A stretch of DNA of 64,000 nucleotides from contig NZ_CP095412.1 in assembly GCF_023016265.1 (NCBI RefSeq), forward strand, positions 248,001 through 312,000. Direction: 5' to 3'. A program made the position numbers and the translations under genes. Origin of the DNA: Blastococcus sp. PRF04-17. Lineage in GTDB: Bacteria > Actinomycetota > Actinomycetes > Mycobacteriales > Geodermatophilaceae. The notes beneath the pieces are model-generated. The model was given only the letters and a program-made list of their open reading frames with translations, was not told where the DNA came from and did no database searches. Shown piece by piece: positions 47,495 to 59,753 of the stretch; position 1 is the first letter of the stretch, and the number at the start of each line of letters is the position of its first letter.

Positions 47495-48141
47495 GGGCGC
47501 TCGGTGCCGAGGGTGGTGTCCTTGCCGTGCCCCGGATAGACCCAGGCCTCGTCCGGGAGGACGTCGAAGAGCCGCTGCTCCACGTCGTCGATCAGGCTGG
47601 CGAAGCGCTCCGGGTCCTGCTGGGTGTTGCCGACGCCGCCGGGGAAGAGGCTGTCGCCGGTGAAGACGTGGACGCCGCCGTCGCCCTGCGCCCGGTAGAC
47701 CAGCGCGATGCTGCCCGGCGTGTGACCGCGCAGGTGCACGACCTCCAGGGTGTGCGCGCCGACGGTCACGGTGTCGCCGTGCTCGACCGTCCGGTCGACG
47801 TCGACCGGGAGGTCGTCGGCGTCGGCCGCGTGCGCGACCGCCTGGGCGCCGGTCGCCCGCAGGACGTCGGGCAGCGCGCGGTGGTGGTCCCAGTGCCCGT
47901 GCGTCGTGACCACCGTGCGCAGGTCGGCGTCGCCGATCAGCCCGCGCAGCGTCTCCGGCTCGGCCGCCGCGTCGACGAGCAGCGCCTGGCCGGTGGCGGT
48001 GTCCCGCAGCAGGTAGGCGTTGTTGGCCATGTCGCTCACCGCGACCTTGGAGATGGTCAGGCCGGGGAGTTCGCGGACGTCCGGCGGGCCGCCCACCGCC
48101 ACATCGCCGGTGTAGGTATCGCCAGTGTAGGTCTGGCTCAT
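47461..48141 (-). CDS. MBL-fold metallo-hydrolase (glyoxalase II-like)
   Basis: A 226-residue metallo-beta-lactamase-fold protein. The metal site is VVTTHGHWDHHRALPDVL; VVHLRGHTPGSIALVYRA, HVFTGDSLFPGGVG and WVYPGHGKDTTLGTERPHL supply the other ligands. It resembles hydroxyacylglutathione hydrolases. The N-terminus carries a tandem TYTGDTYTGD, a 15-base duplication. ATG 48141 has CGGAGT upstream. It is divergent from the amidase (49 bases apart). Confidence 0.92.
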   Translation of the reverse strand: MSQTYTGDTYTGDVAVGGPPDVRELPGLTISKVAVSDMANNAYLLRDTATGQALLVDAAAEPETLRGLIGDADLRTVVTTHGHWDHHRALPDVLRATGAQAVAHAADADDLPVDVDRTVEHGDTVTVGAHTLEVVHLRGHTPGSIALVYRAQGDGGVHVFTGDSLFPGGVGNTQQDPERFASLIDDVEQRLFDVLPDEAWVYPGHGKDTTLGTERPHLAEWRSRGW

Positions 48142-48190
48142 CGGGACTCCGTTCGGAAAGTGTCGGCGGTCGCCGTTACGGTCCAGAGCC

Positions 48191-49587
48191 ATGGACGCTA
48201 GCCGAGTCGTCGGGCTGCCCGCCGTCGAGATCGCCGCGCTCGTGCGCGCCGGTGAGGTTCCGGCGGTGGACGTCGTCCGGGCGCACCTCGACCACATCGA
48301 CGCGGTCGACGCGCGGGTCGGGGCCTTCCGTGTCGTCCGCCGCGAGGAGGCGCTCGCCGAGGCGCAGGCGATCGACACCGCGCTGGCCCGCTTCGCGCTG
48401 CCGCTGGCCGGGGTGCCGATCGCGGTCAAGGACAACGTCGCCGTCGCGGGGCAGGTCTGCACCGACGGCTCCCCGGCGTGCACACGAGGCCCGGAGGACA
48501 AGGACCACGCCGTCGTGGCCCGCCTGCGCCGGGCCGGCGCGGTGGTCGTCGGCATCACCCGCGTGCCGGAGCTGTGTCTCTACGCCGCCACCGACGGCCC
48601 TGGCACCGTCACCCGCAACCCCTGGGACACGGCACGGTCGGCGGCGGGGAGTTCCGGAGGGAGCGCCGCTGCCGTGGCGTCCGGCTGCGTGCCGCTGGCG
48701 CACGGCAACGACGGCATGGGTTCCTTGCGCCTGCCGGCCGCGGCCTGCGGTCTCGTCACCCTGAAGCCGGGCCGCGGCGTGGTCCCCGCCGGGATCGGAC
48801 GCGACGACTGGTCGGGCATGGCGGAGAACGGTGCGCTCGCGACCACCGTCGGCGACCTCGCCGTCGCCCACGCGGTGATGGCGGGGGAGGAACCCGGCCC
48901 GCTGCCCGACCCCGGCCGCCCGCTGCGGGTCGCGGTGTCGACGCGCTCACCCCTGCGCGGCGTCCGTGCCGACCGGGAGGCTCTGGCGGCGGTCGACCGC
49001 ACCGTGGCGGTTCTCGTCGACGCGGGTCACACCGTCGTCCGGCGCGACCCCCCGATCGGGGACGCCACAGGGGCGGCCGCCATCGCGCGCTGGCTCGCTG
49101 GCGCCCACGACGACGCCGAGCACCTCGGCATCGACCCGGCCGACCTCCAGCCGCGCACCCGCACCCATGCCCGGCTCGGCCGGATGATCCGCCGGGCCGG
49201 GCTGATCCGCCCCCGCACCCAGGAACGCTTTCGCGACCGGATGACCGCCTTCTTCGGCGACGACGTCGACCTGCTCCTCAGCCCGATCACGGCCGGCCCG
49301 CCCCTGCCTGCGCGGCCGTGGCACGAGCGGTCCTGGGCGGCCAACATGGCGGCGAACATGCGCTGGGCGCCGTGGGGTGCGGCGTGGAACTACGCGGGCC
49401 TCCCGGCGACCGTGCTGCCGGCCGGCACGCGGCCGGAGGGGCTTCCTCTCTCGGTCCAGTTCGTCGGCCCCCGGGGGCCGAAGGACGACTACTCTGGCTG
49501 GCCGGAGAGCTGGAACGCCGCCACCCCTGGCGTCGCTACGCGCCCGTGTTCGACCCCACCGCTTCCTCGGCCGCCTCGGCCGCGTGA
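48191..49587 (+). CDS. Amidase (amidase-signature family), frameshifted at 49468-49472
   Basis: About 465 residues when one base is restored. The Ser-cisSer-Lys triad is in VPIAVKDNVAVAGQ (Lys), AAGSSGGSAAAVASG (cis-Ser) and GNDGMGSLRLPAAACG (Ser nucleophile). Up to LPLSVQFVGP the frame is normal; the end (LLWLAGELERRHPWRRYAPV, then FDPTASSAASAA) is one frame over. CGGCCCCCGGGGG needs one more C or G to join them. Without it, the chain runs on to 49720 with an unrelated tail. Upstream GTGTCGGCG-N8-TACGGT (48160-48182) resembles the uvrC promoter. The amide substrate is unknown. Confidence 0.87.
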
Positions 49588-49730
49588 CCCGTCGCGCCTC
49601 GTCACGGCGCGCCGCGCGGCACGAGTGACGGGCGCGACACCGGGGCACGCCGGGGGGCAGGGAACAGCACTCCGGTCCGGGGCCTTGGCCTCGATCGATG
49701 CATCTGATTTCAGCGACTGACAGGGATCAC

Positions 49731-52622
<2,892 letters not shown>

Positions 52623-52629
52623 TCCGCCG

Positions 52630-53118
52630 TCACCGCCGGACGCCGTACACGGTGAGGCGGTGGTCGACGACGTCGATCAGCGCGGCGCCGTCCGGGTGGG
52701 GCACCTGCCCCGTGCGGACGGCGTCGGCCACGTGCGCGGCGGCGATCCCCGACTCGACCTTCCCCGCTGCTCGCCACATCGCCCCGCGGCGGATGCGGCC
52801 GCGGGCGTGGAGCCGGACGACCCAGGTGCGGTGCGACGCGCCCGCCAGCGCACCGATGCCCTTCCGGATCGCTGGGAAGAGTCCGAGGAGACCGCCGTAG
52901 CCGCCGACCTCGCCGAGGGTGTCCGTCCAGTACTCGAGCTCCGCGGCCTCCACGCCGATGTGCCCGGGAGGTTCACCCCGCTCCGCGCACGGCTCGGGAG
53001 CCAGCGCAGGACCGAGCCGCTGCTGGAGCTCGGGGCACGGTCGGCCGGCAGTGGGGTCGAGCGTGGCGAAGCGGTCACGTCGCACCCGGACGGTCCACCT
53101 GCACCCCCACGGATCCAC
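52630..53118 (-). CDS. Hypothetical protein
   Basis: A 162-residue protein of no recognised family, convergent with uvrA (7-base gap). It starts VDPWGCRWTVRVRRDRFATL from GTG 53118 and ends with RIRRGAMWRAAGKVESGIAA, then ALIDVVDHRLTVYGVRR. The middle has a short hydrophobic patch (GGYGGLLGLFPAIRKGIGAL) that is too weak for a firm membrane call. Trp/Arg-rich starts of this kind recur in actinobacterial hypothetical proteins. The start is uncertain because the frame is open far upstream, antisense to the HNH gene. Confidence 0.55.
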   Translation of the reverse strand: MDPWGCRWTVRVRRDRFATLDPTAGRPCPELQQRLGPALAPEPCAERGEPPGHIGVEAAELEYWTDTLGEVGGYGGLLGLFPAIRKGIGALAGASHRTWVVRLHARGRIRRGAMWRAAGKVESGIAAAHVADAVRTGQVPHPDGAALIDVVDHRLTVYGVRR

Positions 53119-53217
53119 GACCGATGTCCGACGTCCGCTCGCCACGGGGACATCCTGGAGCGCCGGCGTCGCCCGGGCGCCGGTTGTCCACAGGCGCCCT
53201 GAGCTGCGCACATCCCC

Positions 53218-53249
53218 TTGACCGGCCAGGTGTTCGAACGTATGATCGA
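53218..53249 (+). promoter_or_regulatory. SOS-regulated promoter: -35, LexA box over the -10
   Basis: TTGACC (53218-53223) and TATGAT (53241-53246) are exactly 17 bases apart, a strong sigma-A promoter. The LexA-type palindrome TCGAACGTATGATCGA (53234-53249), one mismatch from TCGAAC-N4-GTTCGA, covers the -10. ATG 53254 is seven bases past the -10, so the mRNA would be leaderless and tightly repressed until LexA is cleaved. Confidence 0.8.
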
Positions 53250-53253
53250 ACAC

Positions 53254-55206
53254 ATGGAGACGGCGGCGCCCGACGAGTGGTACGCCGAGGCGTGCCGCCG
53301 CGCTCGCGCACACCGCCGCCGGAGATCCGCGGAGCGCGCCTCGACGGAGTGGCCGGAGTTCGCCCCGCCGGTGGCCCGCGCCGACGGGGTGCTGGGGGAG
53401 ATCCAGGACTGCGACCGGGAGATCGCCCGGCTGACCGCGGTCCGGGCGCGCAAGGTGGCCGAGTTCGCCGCCACCCGGCCGGCGTCGGCCGACCGGGCGC
53501 AGGGCGAGCCCGGGGCGATGAGCCCCGACCGATGGGCGGCGCGGGCTGAGATCCTGCGGGACGTCAGCGAATGGGCCGGCCAGGAACTGGTGGTCGCCCT
53601 GTCCCTGTCCCAGCAGGCCGCCGACGGGCTGCTGGAGCGATCGCTGACCCTGGTGCACCGGCTGCCGGGTACCCACGCCGCGCTGCAGGCAGGGGCGCTG
53701 CACCCGGGGCACCTGTGGGCGCTGCTGGACAAGGTCGCCCCGATCGAGGACGACACCATCCGGGCCGAGGTGGAGGCCGAACTGCTGCGCTGGATGCACG
53801 GCCGGGTCACCTCCCCGGGCCAGCTGGCCGACAAGGCCCGCCGGGTGGTGCTGCAACGCGACGCCCGCGCCGCCGCTCGCAACCTGGAGAAGGCCATCCG
53901 GGACCGTGGGGTGCACCTCGCGGCGGGCCGCACCGACGGCATGGCCGCGGTCACCCTCCTGCTGACCACACCCGAGGCCCGGGCGTTCGTGCAGGCGCTG
54001 GGTCAGTGCGCCGACGCGCTCGACGACGACCCCGACGCGCCCCCGCGCACCCGGAGCCAGAAGATGGCCGACTGCGCGATGGACCTGGTGCTGCGGCCCG
54101 GCGAAACTAATCTGCCGCTGGTGCAGATCCTGCTGCACGTCGTGGCCTCGGTCGGCACCCTGGCCGGCGGCGACCAGCCCGGCGAGATCGACGGCACCGT
54201 CGTCCCCGCCGAGATGATCCGCGAGCTCGTCCGTGCCCTCGGCCCGCGGGGCGCAGCACCCTCCGGCCCCGCCCCCGCCGGCGACGAGAGCGACGGCGCG
54301 GAGAGCGACGGCGACGAGAGCGACGGCGAGGAGAGCGACGGCGCCAATACCGCTCAGGGGTCCGGACCCGCGTGGGAGCAGTTCGAGGGCGAGCTGCTCG
54401 CCGCGTGGGAAGCCGAGGTCCTCACCCGCCAGCTGGCGCATCCGGCGGCACGTGACCCCGACTTCCTCACCTACGACCCGCTCGACCGTCCTCCGCAGCC
54501 GCACGGAGAGCCGACGCCGCCCCGACCTGACACCGGCGGGTGGTGGGCGACCGCCGACCGGGCCGTGGACGACGCCGGCGTGGCGGTCCTGCGCGCCCAC
54601 GAGGCGCTCACGCGGGCCGGTCAGCTGGTCCGCGCGGCACGCGCTGCGGACGCCGGCGACGAGTCGGAGTGGCGGGACGGTCCGGGTGGACGCGTCACCG
54701 CCGCCGAGGACGCCGTGACCGCCCTCCGGGTGACGACCGACGAGCGGCGCGCCTGGCTGGCCGACCTGCTCGCCGCCACGGGTGGCGGGGGTCTGGTCGA
54801 GCGGCCGCGGATCCTGCTCACCGACGCGCTGACCGGTGCCCTGGTCGCGCTCACCGACCTGCCGGCGATGCGCCGGGCGGCGGCGAACGGTGCGGCTCTC
54901 GGGCCGCCAGGTCCGACCGGCGGTTACCGGCCGTCCGCGCCGCTCGACCGCTGGGTCCGCGCCCGGGACCGGCGATGTCGCTTCCCCGGCTGCCGTCGCC
55001 GTGTGCCTCGCGGCGGGGAGCTGGACCACGACCGTCGGTACCCGGACGGGCCGACGAGTGCCCGGAATCTCGCCGGCTACTGCACCGGCCACCACCGGGG
55101 CAAGCACCAGGCGCCCGGATGGCGGCACGCGCTCGCGCCCGACGGCGCCCTGACCGTCACCACGCCCACCGGTTTGACCGCGGTCACCACGCCTCCCCCG
55201 TACTGA
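53254..55206 (+). CDS. DUF222 / HNH endonuclease domain protein (13E12-repeat family)
   Basis: A 650-residue protein of the large actinobacterial DUF222-HNH family. The DUF222 region spans about residues 40-330 (LGEIQDCDREIARLTAVRAR, LVVALSLSQQAADGLLER, HPGHLWALLDKVAPIED and KARRVVLQRDARAAARNLEK). An acidic linker of four (D/E)ESDG repeats follows, then helices and a C-terminal HNH nuclease: CRFPGCRRRVPRGGELDHD and ARNLAGYCTGHHRGKHQAPG. ATG 53254 is preferred over 53242, which lies inside the LexA box and upstream of any transcript start from the -10. Induction by DNA damage is strongly suggested. Whether it is a homing-type or a repair nuclease is unknown. Confidence 0.88.
   Translation: METAAPDEWYAEACRRARAHRRRRSAERASTEWPEFAPPVARADGVLGEIQDCDREIARLTAVRARKVAEFAATRPASADRAQGEPGAMSPDRWAARAEILRDVSEWAGQELVVALSLSQQAADGLLERSLTLVHRLPGTHAALQAGALHPGHLWALLDKVAPIEDDTIRAEVEAELLRWMHGRVTSPGQLADKARRVVLQRDARAAARNLEKAIRDRGVHLAAGRTDGMAAVTLLLTTPEARAFVQALGQCADALDDDPDAPPRTRSQKMADCAMDLVLRPGETNLPLVQILLHVVASVGTLAGGDQPGEIDGTVVPAEMIRELVRALGPRGAAPSGPAPAGDESDGAESDGDESDGEESDGANTAQGSGPAWEQFEGELLAAWEAEVLTRQLAHPAARDPDFLTYDPLDRPPQPHGEPTPPRPDTGGWWATADRAVDDAGVAVLRAHEALTRAGQLVRAARAADAGDESEWRDGPGGRVTAAEDAVTALRVTTDERRAWLADLLAATGGGGLVERPRILLTDALTGALVALTDLPAMRRAAANGAALGPPGPTGGYRPSAPLDRWVRARDRRCRFPGCRRRVPRGGELDHDRRYPDGPTSARNLAGYCTGHHRGKHQAPGWRHALAPDGALTVTTPTGLTAVTTPPPY
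54283..54342 (+). repeat. Four 15-bp coding repeats, acidic (D/E/A)ESDG linker
   Basis: Four in-frame 15-base units (GACGAGAGCGACGGC and variants at the first codon) encode DESDG-AESDG-DESDG-EESDG between the DUF222 and HNH parts. A flexible acidic spacer is likely. Slippage would change its length without breaking the frame. Confidence 0.85.
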
Positions 55207-55262
55207 CCTGTCCGGGCGAGACGCTGGACCTTGCTGCGCGGCAGGGTCCTACGGTCCCGGCC

Positions 55263-55597
55263 ATGGACAGGCTCAGCGTGGGTGAACTCGCCCGCGAGGT
55301 CGGGCTCACCGCCCAGGCGCTACGGCACCACGACCGCACGCGCCCGGCTCATCGCCCGGCTCCGCGGCGCCGGGGTCCCGCTCGACGCCGTCCGCACGTG
55401 GCTGGCCGCCGACGGCGAGCAGGAGGTCGCCGCCCGGCTTCTCGCCGGCTCCTCGCGAGGCGATCGCCCGCGCACACGCGGTGGCCGGACGAACGGCGGA
55501 AGCGGAAGAGGCGATCCGCCGCGCGAGGTACGTCGTCATCGCCGACGACGAGGACCGGGAGCTGCTCGAGTCCGACCTGGCGACGATCGCGGTGTAG
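55263..55597 (+). pseudogene. MerR-family regulator remnant
   Basis: The start MDRLSVGELAREVGLTAQAL with RHHDRT is a MerR helix-turn-helix. The next stretch (RARLIARLRGAGVPLDAVRT, then WLAADGEQEVAARLLAGS) is in another frame and skips the wing with its RxYxxxDL motif, so about 25 codons are lost. A third frame then carries EAIARAHAVAGRTAEAEEAI and ends DDEDRELLESDLATIAV at 55597. At least two indels are needed, unlike the single-base cases elsewhere, so this is true decay. Confidence 0.75.
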
Positions 55598-55710
55598 CCG
55601 GGCGGCGATCGGCCATCCGCACGACGGTGATCCGCACGGCCCGAGGGCGCAGCGGCGGTCGAGAGAACTGCGGGGACAGGCGTGACGGGCGAGCCGGGAC
55701 GCCCGGCATC

Positions 55711-55733
55711 GTGTCGGAGCCCCGACCTAGTCT
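55711..55733 (+). promoter_or_regulatory. RecA_NDp-like (PafBC-type) promoter of uvrC
   Basis: GTGTCGGAG, exactly eight bases, then TAGTCT (55728-55733), six bases before ATG 55740. This agrees with TTGTCRGTG-N8-TANNNT at TGTCGG, the G at position nine, the spacing and the -10. It predicts a leaderless, damage-induced uvrC transcript independent of LexA. Confidence 0.6.
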
Positions 55734-55739
55734 GGAGCC

Positions 55740-57743
55740 ATGGCCGACCCGTCCACGTACCGCCCGGCGGTCGGCAGCATCCCCGAGTCACCCGGCGTGT
55801 ACCGGTTCCGCGACGCGAGCGGCCGCGTCATCTACGTCGGCAAGGCCAAGAGCCTGCGCCAGCGGTTGAACAGCTACTTCGCCGACGTCGCCGGCCTGCA
55901 CCCGCGCACCCGCCAGATGGTGACGACCGCGGCGAGCGTCGACTGGACCGTCGTCGGCACCGAGGTCGAGGCCCTCCAGCTCGAGTACAACTGGATCAAG
56001 GAGTTCGACCCGCGCTTCAACGTCCGGTACCGGGACGACAAGAGCTATCCCAGCCTCGCGGTCACGCTGAACGAGGAGTACCCGCGGCTGCAGGTGATGC
56101 GCGGGCCGAAGAAGAAGGGCGTCCGCTACTTCGGGCCCTACGCCCACGCCTGGGCGATCCGCGAGACCCTCGACACCCTGACCCGCGTGTTCCCGGCACG
56201 GACCTGCTCCAACGGCGTCTTCAAGCGGGCCGGCCAGATCGGCCGGCCCTGCCTGCTGGGGTACATCGGCAAGTGCGCGGCTCCGTGCGTGGGCCGGGTC
56301 AGCGCCGACGAGCACCGGCGCATCGTCGACGACTTCGTCGACTTCATGGCCGGGCGCACCGACCTGATGGTCAAGCGCCTCGAGCGGGAGATGGCGCAGG
56401 CCGCCGAGGCGATGGAGTACGAGAAGGCCGCCCGCCTCCGCGACGACCTCGGCGCCCTCAAGCGCGCCATGGAGAAGCAGGCCGTCGTCCTCGGCAACGG
56501 CACCGACGCCGACGTCATCGCCTTCGCGCAGGACGAGCTCGAGGCCGCCGTCCAGGTGTTCCACGTCCGCGGCGGCCGGGTGCGCGGGCAGCGCGGCTGG
56601 ATCGTCGACAAGGTCGAGGCCGTCACGACCGGCGAACTGGTCGAGCAGTTCCTGCTGCAGGTCTACGGCGGCGTCGACGAGCAGACCGGCGCCACCGAGG
56701 CCGGGGAGACGGTGCCCAAGGAGGTGCTCGTCCCCGAGCTGCCCGACGACGCCGACGTCTACGAGGAGCTGCTCAGCGAGCTGCGCGGCAGCCGGGTCAG
56801 CCTCCGCGTGCCCCAGCGGGGCGACAAGCGCAACCTCATGGAGACCGTCGAGCGCAACGCCAAGGAGGCCTTCGCCCGGCACCGGGTGAAGCGCGCCAGC
56901 GACCTCACGGCGCGCAGCCTCGCGCTGAGCGAACTGCAGGAGGCGCTCGAGCTGCCCGACGCGCCGCTGCGCATCGAGTGCATCGACATCAGCCATGTCC
57001 AGGGCACCAACGTGGTCGCCAGCATGGTCGTCTTCGAGGACGGCCTGGCGAAGAAGTCCGACTACCGGCGGTTCAGCGTCACCTCCGCCACCGACGACAC
57101 CGCCGCCATGGCCGAGGTCGTCCGCCGCCGGTTCGCCCGCCACCTCAAGGAGGAGCAGGACCGGCGCGACGAGCAGGGGATCGCGGCCGAGGAGGGGCGA
57201 CCCAGGCGGTTCGCCTACCCGCCCAACCTGCTCGTCGTCGACGGCGGCGCTCCCCAGGTGGCCGCGGCCGGCCGCTCGCTCGACGAGCTGGGCATCGTGG
57301 ACGTCGCCGTCTGCGGCCTGGCCAAGCGCATGGAGGAGGTCTGGCTGCCCGGCGAGAGCGACCCGGTGATCCTGCCGCGCACGTCGGAGGCCCTCTACCT
57401 GCTGCAGCGGGTCCGCGACGAGGCCCACCGCTTCGCGATCACCTACCACCGGCAGAAGCGGTCGACGAGCATGCTCGTCTCGATGCTGGACGACGTCCCC
57501 GGTCTCGGGGAGTCGCGACGGAAGGCGCTGATGAAGCAGTTCGGCTCGCTCAAGCGGCTCCGTGCCGCCACCGTCGAGGAGCTCATGGCGGTGCCGGGCA
57601 TCGGCCGGCGGACGGCCGAGGCGGTCCAGGCCGCGATCGCCGAGCCGGCCGAGTCGGTGACCGCGCCGAGCGGCCCCGGGGAGCGCGGCGAACCGACCCC
57701 GGGCGCGGGCACGACCGCCGAGGTCGGCAGGGTGGCCTCGTGA
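55740..57743 (+). CDS. uvrC: Excinuclease ABC subunit C
   Basis: A 667-residue endonuclease that cuts on both sides of the lesion. The N-terminal GIY-YIG domain reads [20 protein letters not shown]; Cys residues in [27 protein letters not shown] follow; a UVR motif ([19 protein letters not shown]) binds UvrB. The RNase H-like second nuclease shows [20 protein letters not shown] and [11 protein letters not shown], and tandem HhH motifs end it ([30 protein letters not shown]). It heads the conserved run uvrC-rapZ-yvcK-whiA, overlapping rapZ by GTGA. Confidence 0.97.
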   Translation: MADPSTYRPAVGSIPESPGVYRFRDASGRVIYVGKAKSLRQRLNSYFADVAGLHPRTRQMVTTAASVDWTVVGTEVEALQLEYNWIKEFDPRFNVRYRDDKSYPSLAVTLNEEYPRLQVMRGPKKKGVRYFGPYAHAWAIRETLDTLTRVFPARTCSNGVFKRAGQIGRPCLLGYIGKCAAPCVGRVSADEHRRIVDDFVDFMAGRTDLMVKRLEREMAQAAEAMEYEKAARLRDDLGALKRAMEKQAVVLGNGTDADVIAFAQDELEAAVQVFHVRGGRVRGQRGWIVDKVEAVTTGELVEQFLLQVYGGVDEQTGATEAGETVPKEVLVPELPDDADVYEELLSELRGSRVSLRVPQRGDKRNLMETVERNAKEAFARHRVKRASDLTARSLALSELQEALELPDAPLRIECIDISHVQGTNVVASMVVFEDGLAKKSDYRRFSVTSATDDTAAMAEVVRRRFARHLKEEQDRRDEQGIAAEEGRPRRFAYPPNLLVVDGGAPQVAAAGRSLDELGIVDVAVCGLAKRMEEVWLPGESDPVILPRTSEALYLLQRVRDEAHRFAITYHRQKRSTSMLVSMLDDVPGLGESRRKALMKQFGSLKRLRAATVEELMAVPGIGRRTAEAVQAAIAEPAESVTAPSGPGERGEPTPGAGTTAEVGRVAS

Positions 57744-58681
57744 GCACCGACACCGGCCAGGGGCATCCCGCAGGCCCGCAGAGCGACGTCCCCCCGGCGC
57801 TGGACCCGGCGACCACCGAGACCCCGCCGCTGGACGTCGTGGTGGTCACCGGGCTGTCCGGGGCGGGCAAGCTCAGCGCCGGCCGGGTGCTCGAGGACCT
57901 CGGCTGGTTCGTCGTCGACAACCTGCCGCCGGCGCTGCTGCTGCCGATGGTGCGGCTCGGCGCCCGCGGCGACCTGCGCCGGTTCGCCGCGGTCGTCGAC
58001 GTCCGCAGTCGCGCGTTCTCCAGCGACCTGCAGGAGGCGATCCGCATCCTGGCCGAGGCCGGCCACCGTCCGCGGGTCGTCTATGTGCACGCCCGCGACG
58101 AGGTGCTGGTGCGGCGCTACGAGTCCAACCGGCGCGAGCACCCTCTGCAGGGCAGCGGCACGCTCATCGACGGCATCTCCGCCGAGCGCGCCCTCCTGAC
58201 CGGCATCGCCGGCGAGGCCGACCTGTGGGTCGACACCAGCGACCTGAACGTCCACCAGCTGCGCGCCACCCTCGAGAACGCCTTCGCCCGCGACGGGCAG
58301 ACCCCGCCGCTCACGGCGACCGTCATGAGCTTCGGCTTCAAGTACGGCCTGCCACTGGACGCCGACCTGGTCGTCGACGCCCGGTTCCTGCCGAACCCGC
58401 ACTGGATCCCGGAGCTGCGCCCGCACACCGGGCAGGACGCCGACGTGCGCGACTACGTCCTGGGCCAGCCGCACGCCGCGGACTTCCTCGACCGCTACGT
58501 CGACGTCCTCCGGCTGCTCATCCCCGGCTACCGCCGCGAGGGCAAGCGCTACCTGACCCTCGCCGTCGGGTGCACGGGCGGCAAGCACCGCAGCGTGGCC
58601 ATCGCCGAGGAGTTCGCCCGGCGGCTGCAGGCCGAGGGCGTGGCCGCCGCCGCGCGGCACCGAGACCTGGGTCGCGAGTAG
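57740..58681 (+). CDS. rapZ: RNase adapter / nucleotide-binding protein RapZ
   Basis: A 313-residue P-loop protein. In E. coli RapZ steers RNase E to GlmZ; actinobacterial roles are less clear. The P-loop is [20 protein letters not shown], in which the usual Ser/Thr after Lys is Leu. ALEDLGW-like [20 protein letters not shown] and the C-terminal [20 protein letters not shown] are family hallmarks; [20 protein letters not shown] is the basic RNA-binding part. The first 30 residues are a Pro/Thr-rich extension. It overlaps both uvrC (GTGA) and yvcK (TAGTG). Confidence 0.94.
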   Translation: MSTDTGQGHPAGPQSDVPPALDPATTETPPLDVVVVTGLSGAGKLSAGRVLEDLGWFVVDNLPPALLLPMVRLGARGDLRRFAAVVDVRSRAFSSDLQEAIRILAEAGHRPRVVYVHARDEVLVRRYESNRREHPLQGSGTLIDGISAERALLTGIAGEADLWVDTSDLNVHQLRATLENAFARDGQTPPLTATVMSFGFKYGLPLDADLVVDARFLPNPHWIPELRPHTGQDADVRDYVLGQPHAADFLDRYVDVLRLLIPGYRREGKRYLTLAVGCTGGKHRSVAIAEEFARRLQAEGVAAAARHRDLGRE

Positions 58682-59661
58682 TGCAGCGGGCCGACACCCG
58701 GGTCGGTACCACCCGGGTAGTGGCGTTCGGGGGCGGGCACGGGCTGGCCGCGGCGCTCGCGGCGTGGCGCCGCGTCACCTCCGAGCTGACCGCCGTCGTC
58801 ACGGTGGCCGACGACGGCGGCTCGTCGGGCCGCATCCGGCGCGAGATGCCCGTGCTGCCGCCCGGGGACCTCCGCATGGCGCTGGCCGCACTGGCGGGCG
58901 ACGGGGTGCGCGGACCGGACCTGGCGGCGCTGCTCCAGCACCGCCTCGGAGGCGCCGGCGCCCTCGCCGGGCATCCCGTCGGCAACCTCGTCCTCACCGG
59001 GCTGACCGAGATGCACGGCGGCGACACCGTCCGAGCTCTCGACGAGCTGGCCGACCTGCTGGACTGCTGCGGACGGGTGCTGCCGATGGCCGACGTCCCG
59101 CTGGATCTCGTCGCCCGGGTGGAGAGCACCGACCCCGACGATCCCGAGCGCGCCCGGACCATCCGCGGGCAGGTCGCCATCGCCACGACACCCGGTCACG
59201 TCCGCGAGATCCTCGTCTCACCACCGGACCCTCCGGTGAACCAGGCGGTGCTCGATGCCATCGCCGCGGCGGACGTGGTCTCGCTGGGTCCCGGTTCCTG
59301 GTACACCTCTGTACTGCCGCACCTCCTCGTGCCGAAACTGCGCGCCGCCCTGGTCGACGCGCAGGCCAGGGTGGTCGTGGTGCTGAACCTGGAGCCGCAG
59401 CCAGGGGAGACCGACGGGTTCTCACCGGAGGAGCATCTGAGCGTGTTGCAGGCGCACCTGTCCGGAGTGGCGTTGCACACCGTGATCGCCGATGCTGATT
59501 CGGTGGTTGACCGCCGTGGTCTCCTGTCTGCGGTACGTGAGTTCGGCGCCGAGCTCGTGCTGGCACCGGTGGCCGAGCAAGGCGGCGCGCCACGGCACGA
59601 TCCCGAGCGTCTGTCCGCCGTGCTGGCCGGCGTCGTCGCCGGAGTGGTCGGTCCGCGGTGA
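58681..59661 (+). CDS. yvcK: Gluconeogenesis factor YvcK/CuvA family (UPF0052)
   Basis: A 326-residue CofD-like protein that binds UDP-sugars and supports growth on gluconeogenic carbon and peptidoglycan synthesis. Motifs: VVAFGGGHGLAAALAAWRR, TVADDGGSSGRIRREMPVLP with PGDLRMALAALA, HPVGNLVLTGLTEMHGG, and VVSLGPGSWYTSVLPHLLVP. GTG 58681 shares its first base with the rapZ TAG. It precedes whiA by 92 bases, a gap with two inverted repeats. Confidence 0.94.
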   Translation: MQRADTRVGTTRVVAFGGGHGLAAALAAWRRVTSELTAVVTVADDGGSSGRIRREMPVLPPGDLRMALAALAGDGVRGPDLAALLQHRLGGAGALAGHPVGNLVLTGLTEMHGGDTVRALDELADLLDCCGRVLPMADVPLDLVARVESTDPDDPERARTIRGQVAIATTPGHVREILVSPPDPPVNQAVLDAIAAADVVSLGPGSWYTSVLPHLLVPKLRAALVDAQARVVVVLNLEPQPGETDGFSPEEHLSVLQAHLSGVALHTVIADADSVVDRRGLLSAVREFGAELVLAPVAEQGGAPRHDPERLSAVLAGVVAGVVGPR

Positions 59662-59674
59662 AGGAGTACGGGTG

Positions 59675-59726
59675 TCCGATCGGGTATCGGAGCTGACGAC
59701 GGCAGCCGGCTGACCGCGCTGCCGTC
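59675..59726. promoter_or_regulatory. Two inverted repeats in the yvcK-whiA gap
   Basis: TCCGAT-CGGGT-ATCGGA (59675-59691) is a perfect 6-5-6 palindrome, and GACGGCAGC (59698) pairs with GCTGCCGTC (59718-59726) over an 11-base loop. The first could be an operator, possibly for WhiA itself; the second a leader hairpin or attenuator before whiA. Confidence 0.4.
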
Positions 59727-59753
59727 GGTACGAGGGGGAAAGGGAAGCCGCAC

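Noticed and set aside
49698-49730. Upstream ATG for uvrA
   Set aside because: The extra 11 residues are not conserved in the family, and ATG 49731 has a ribosome site.
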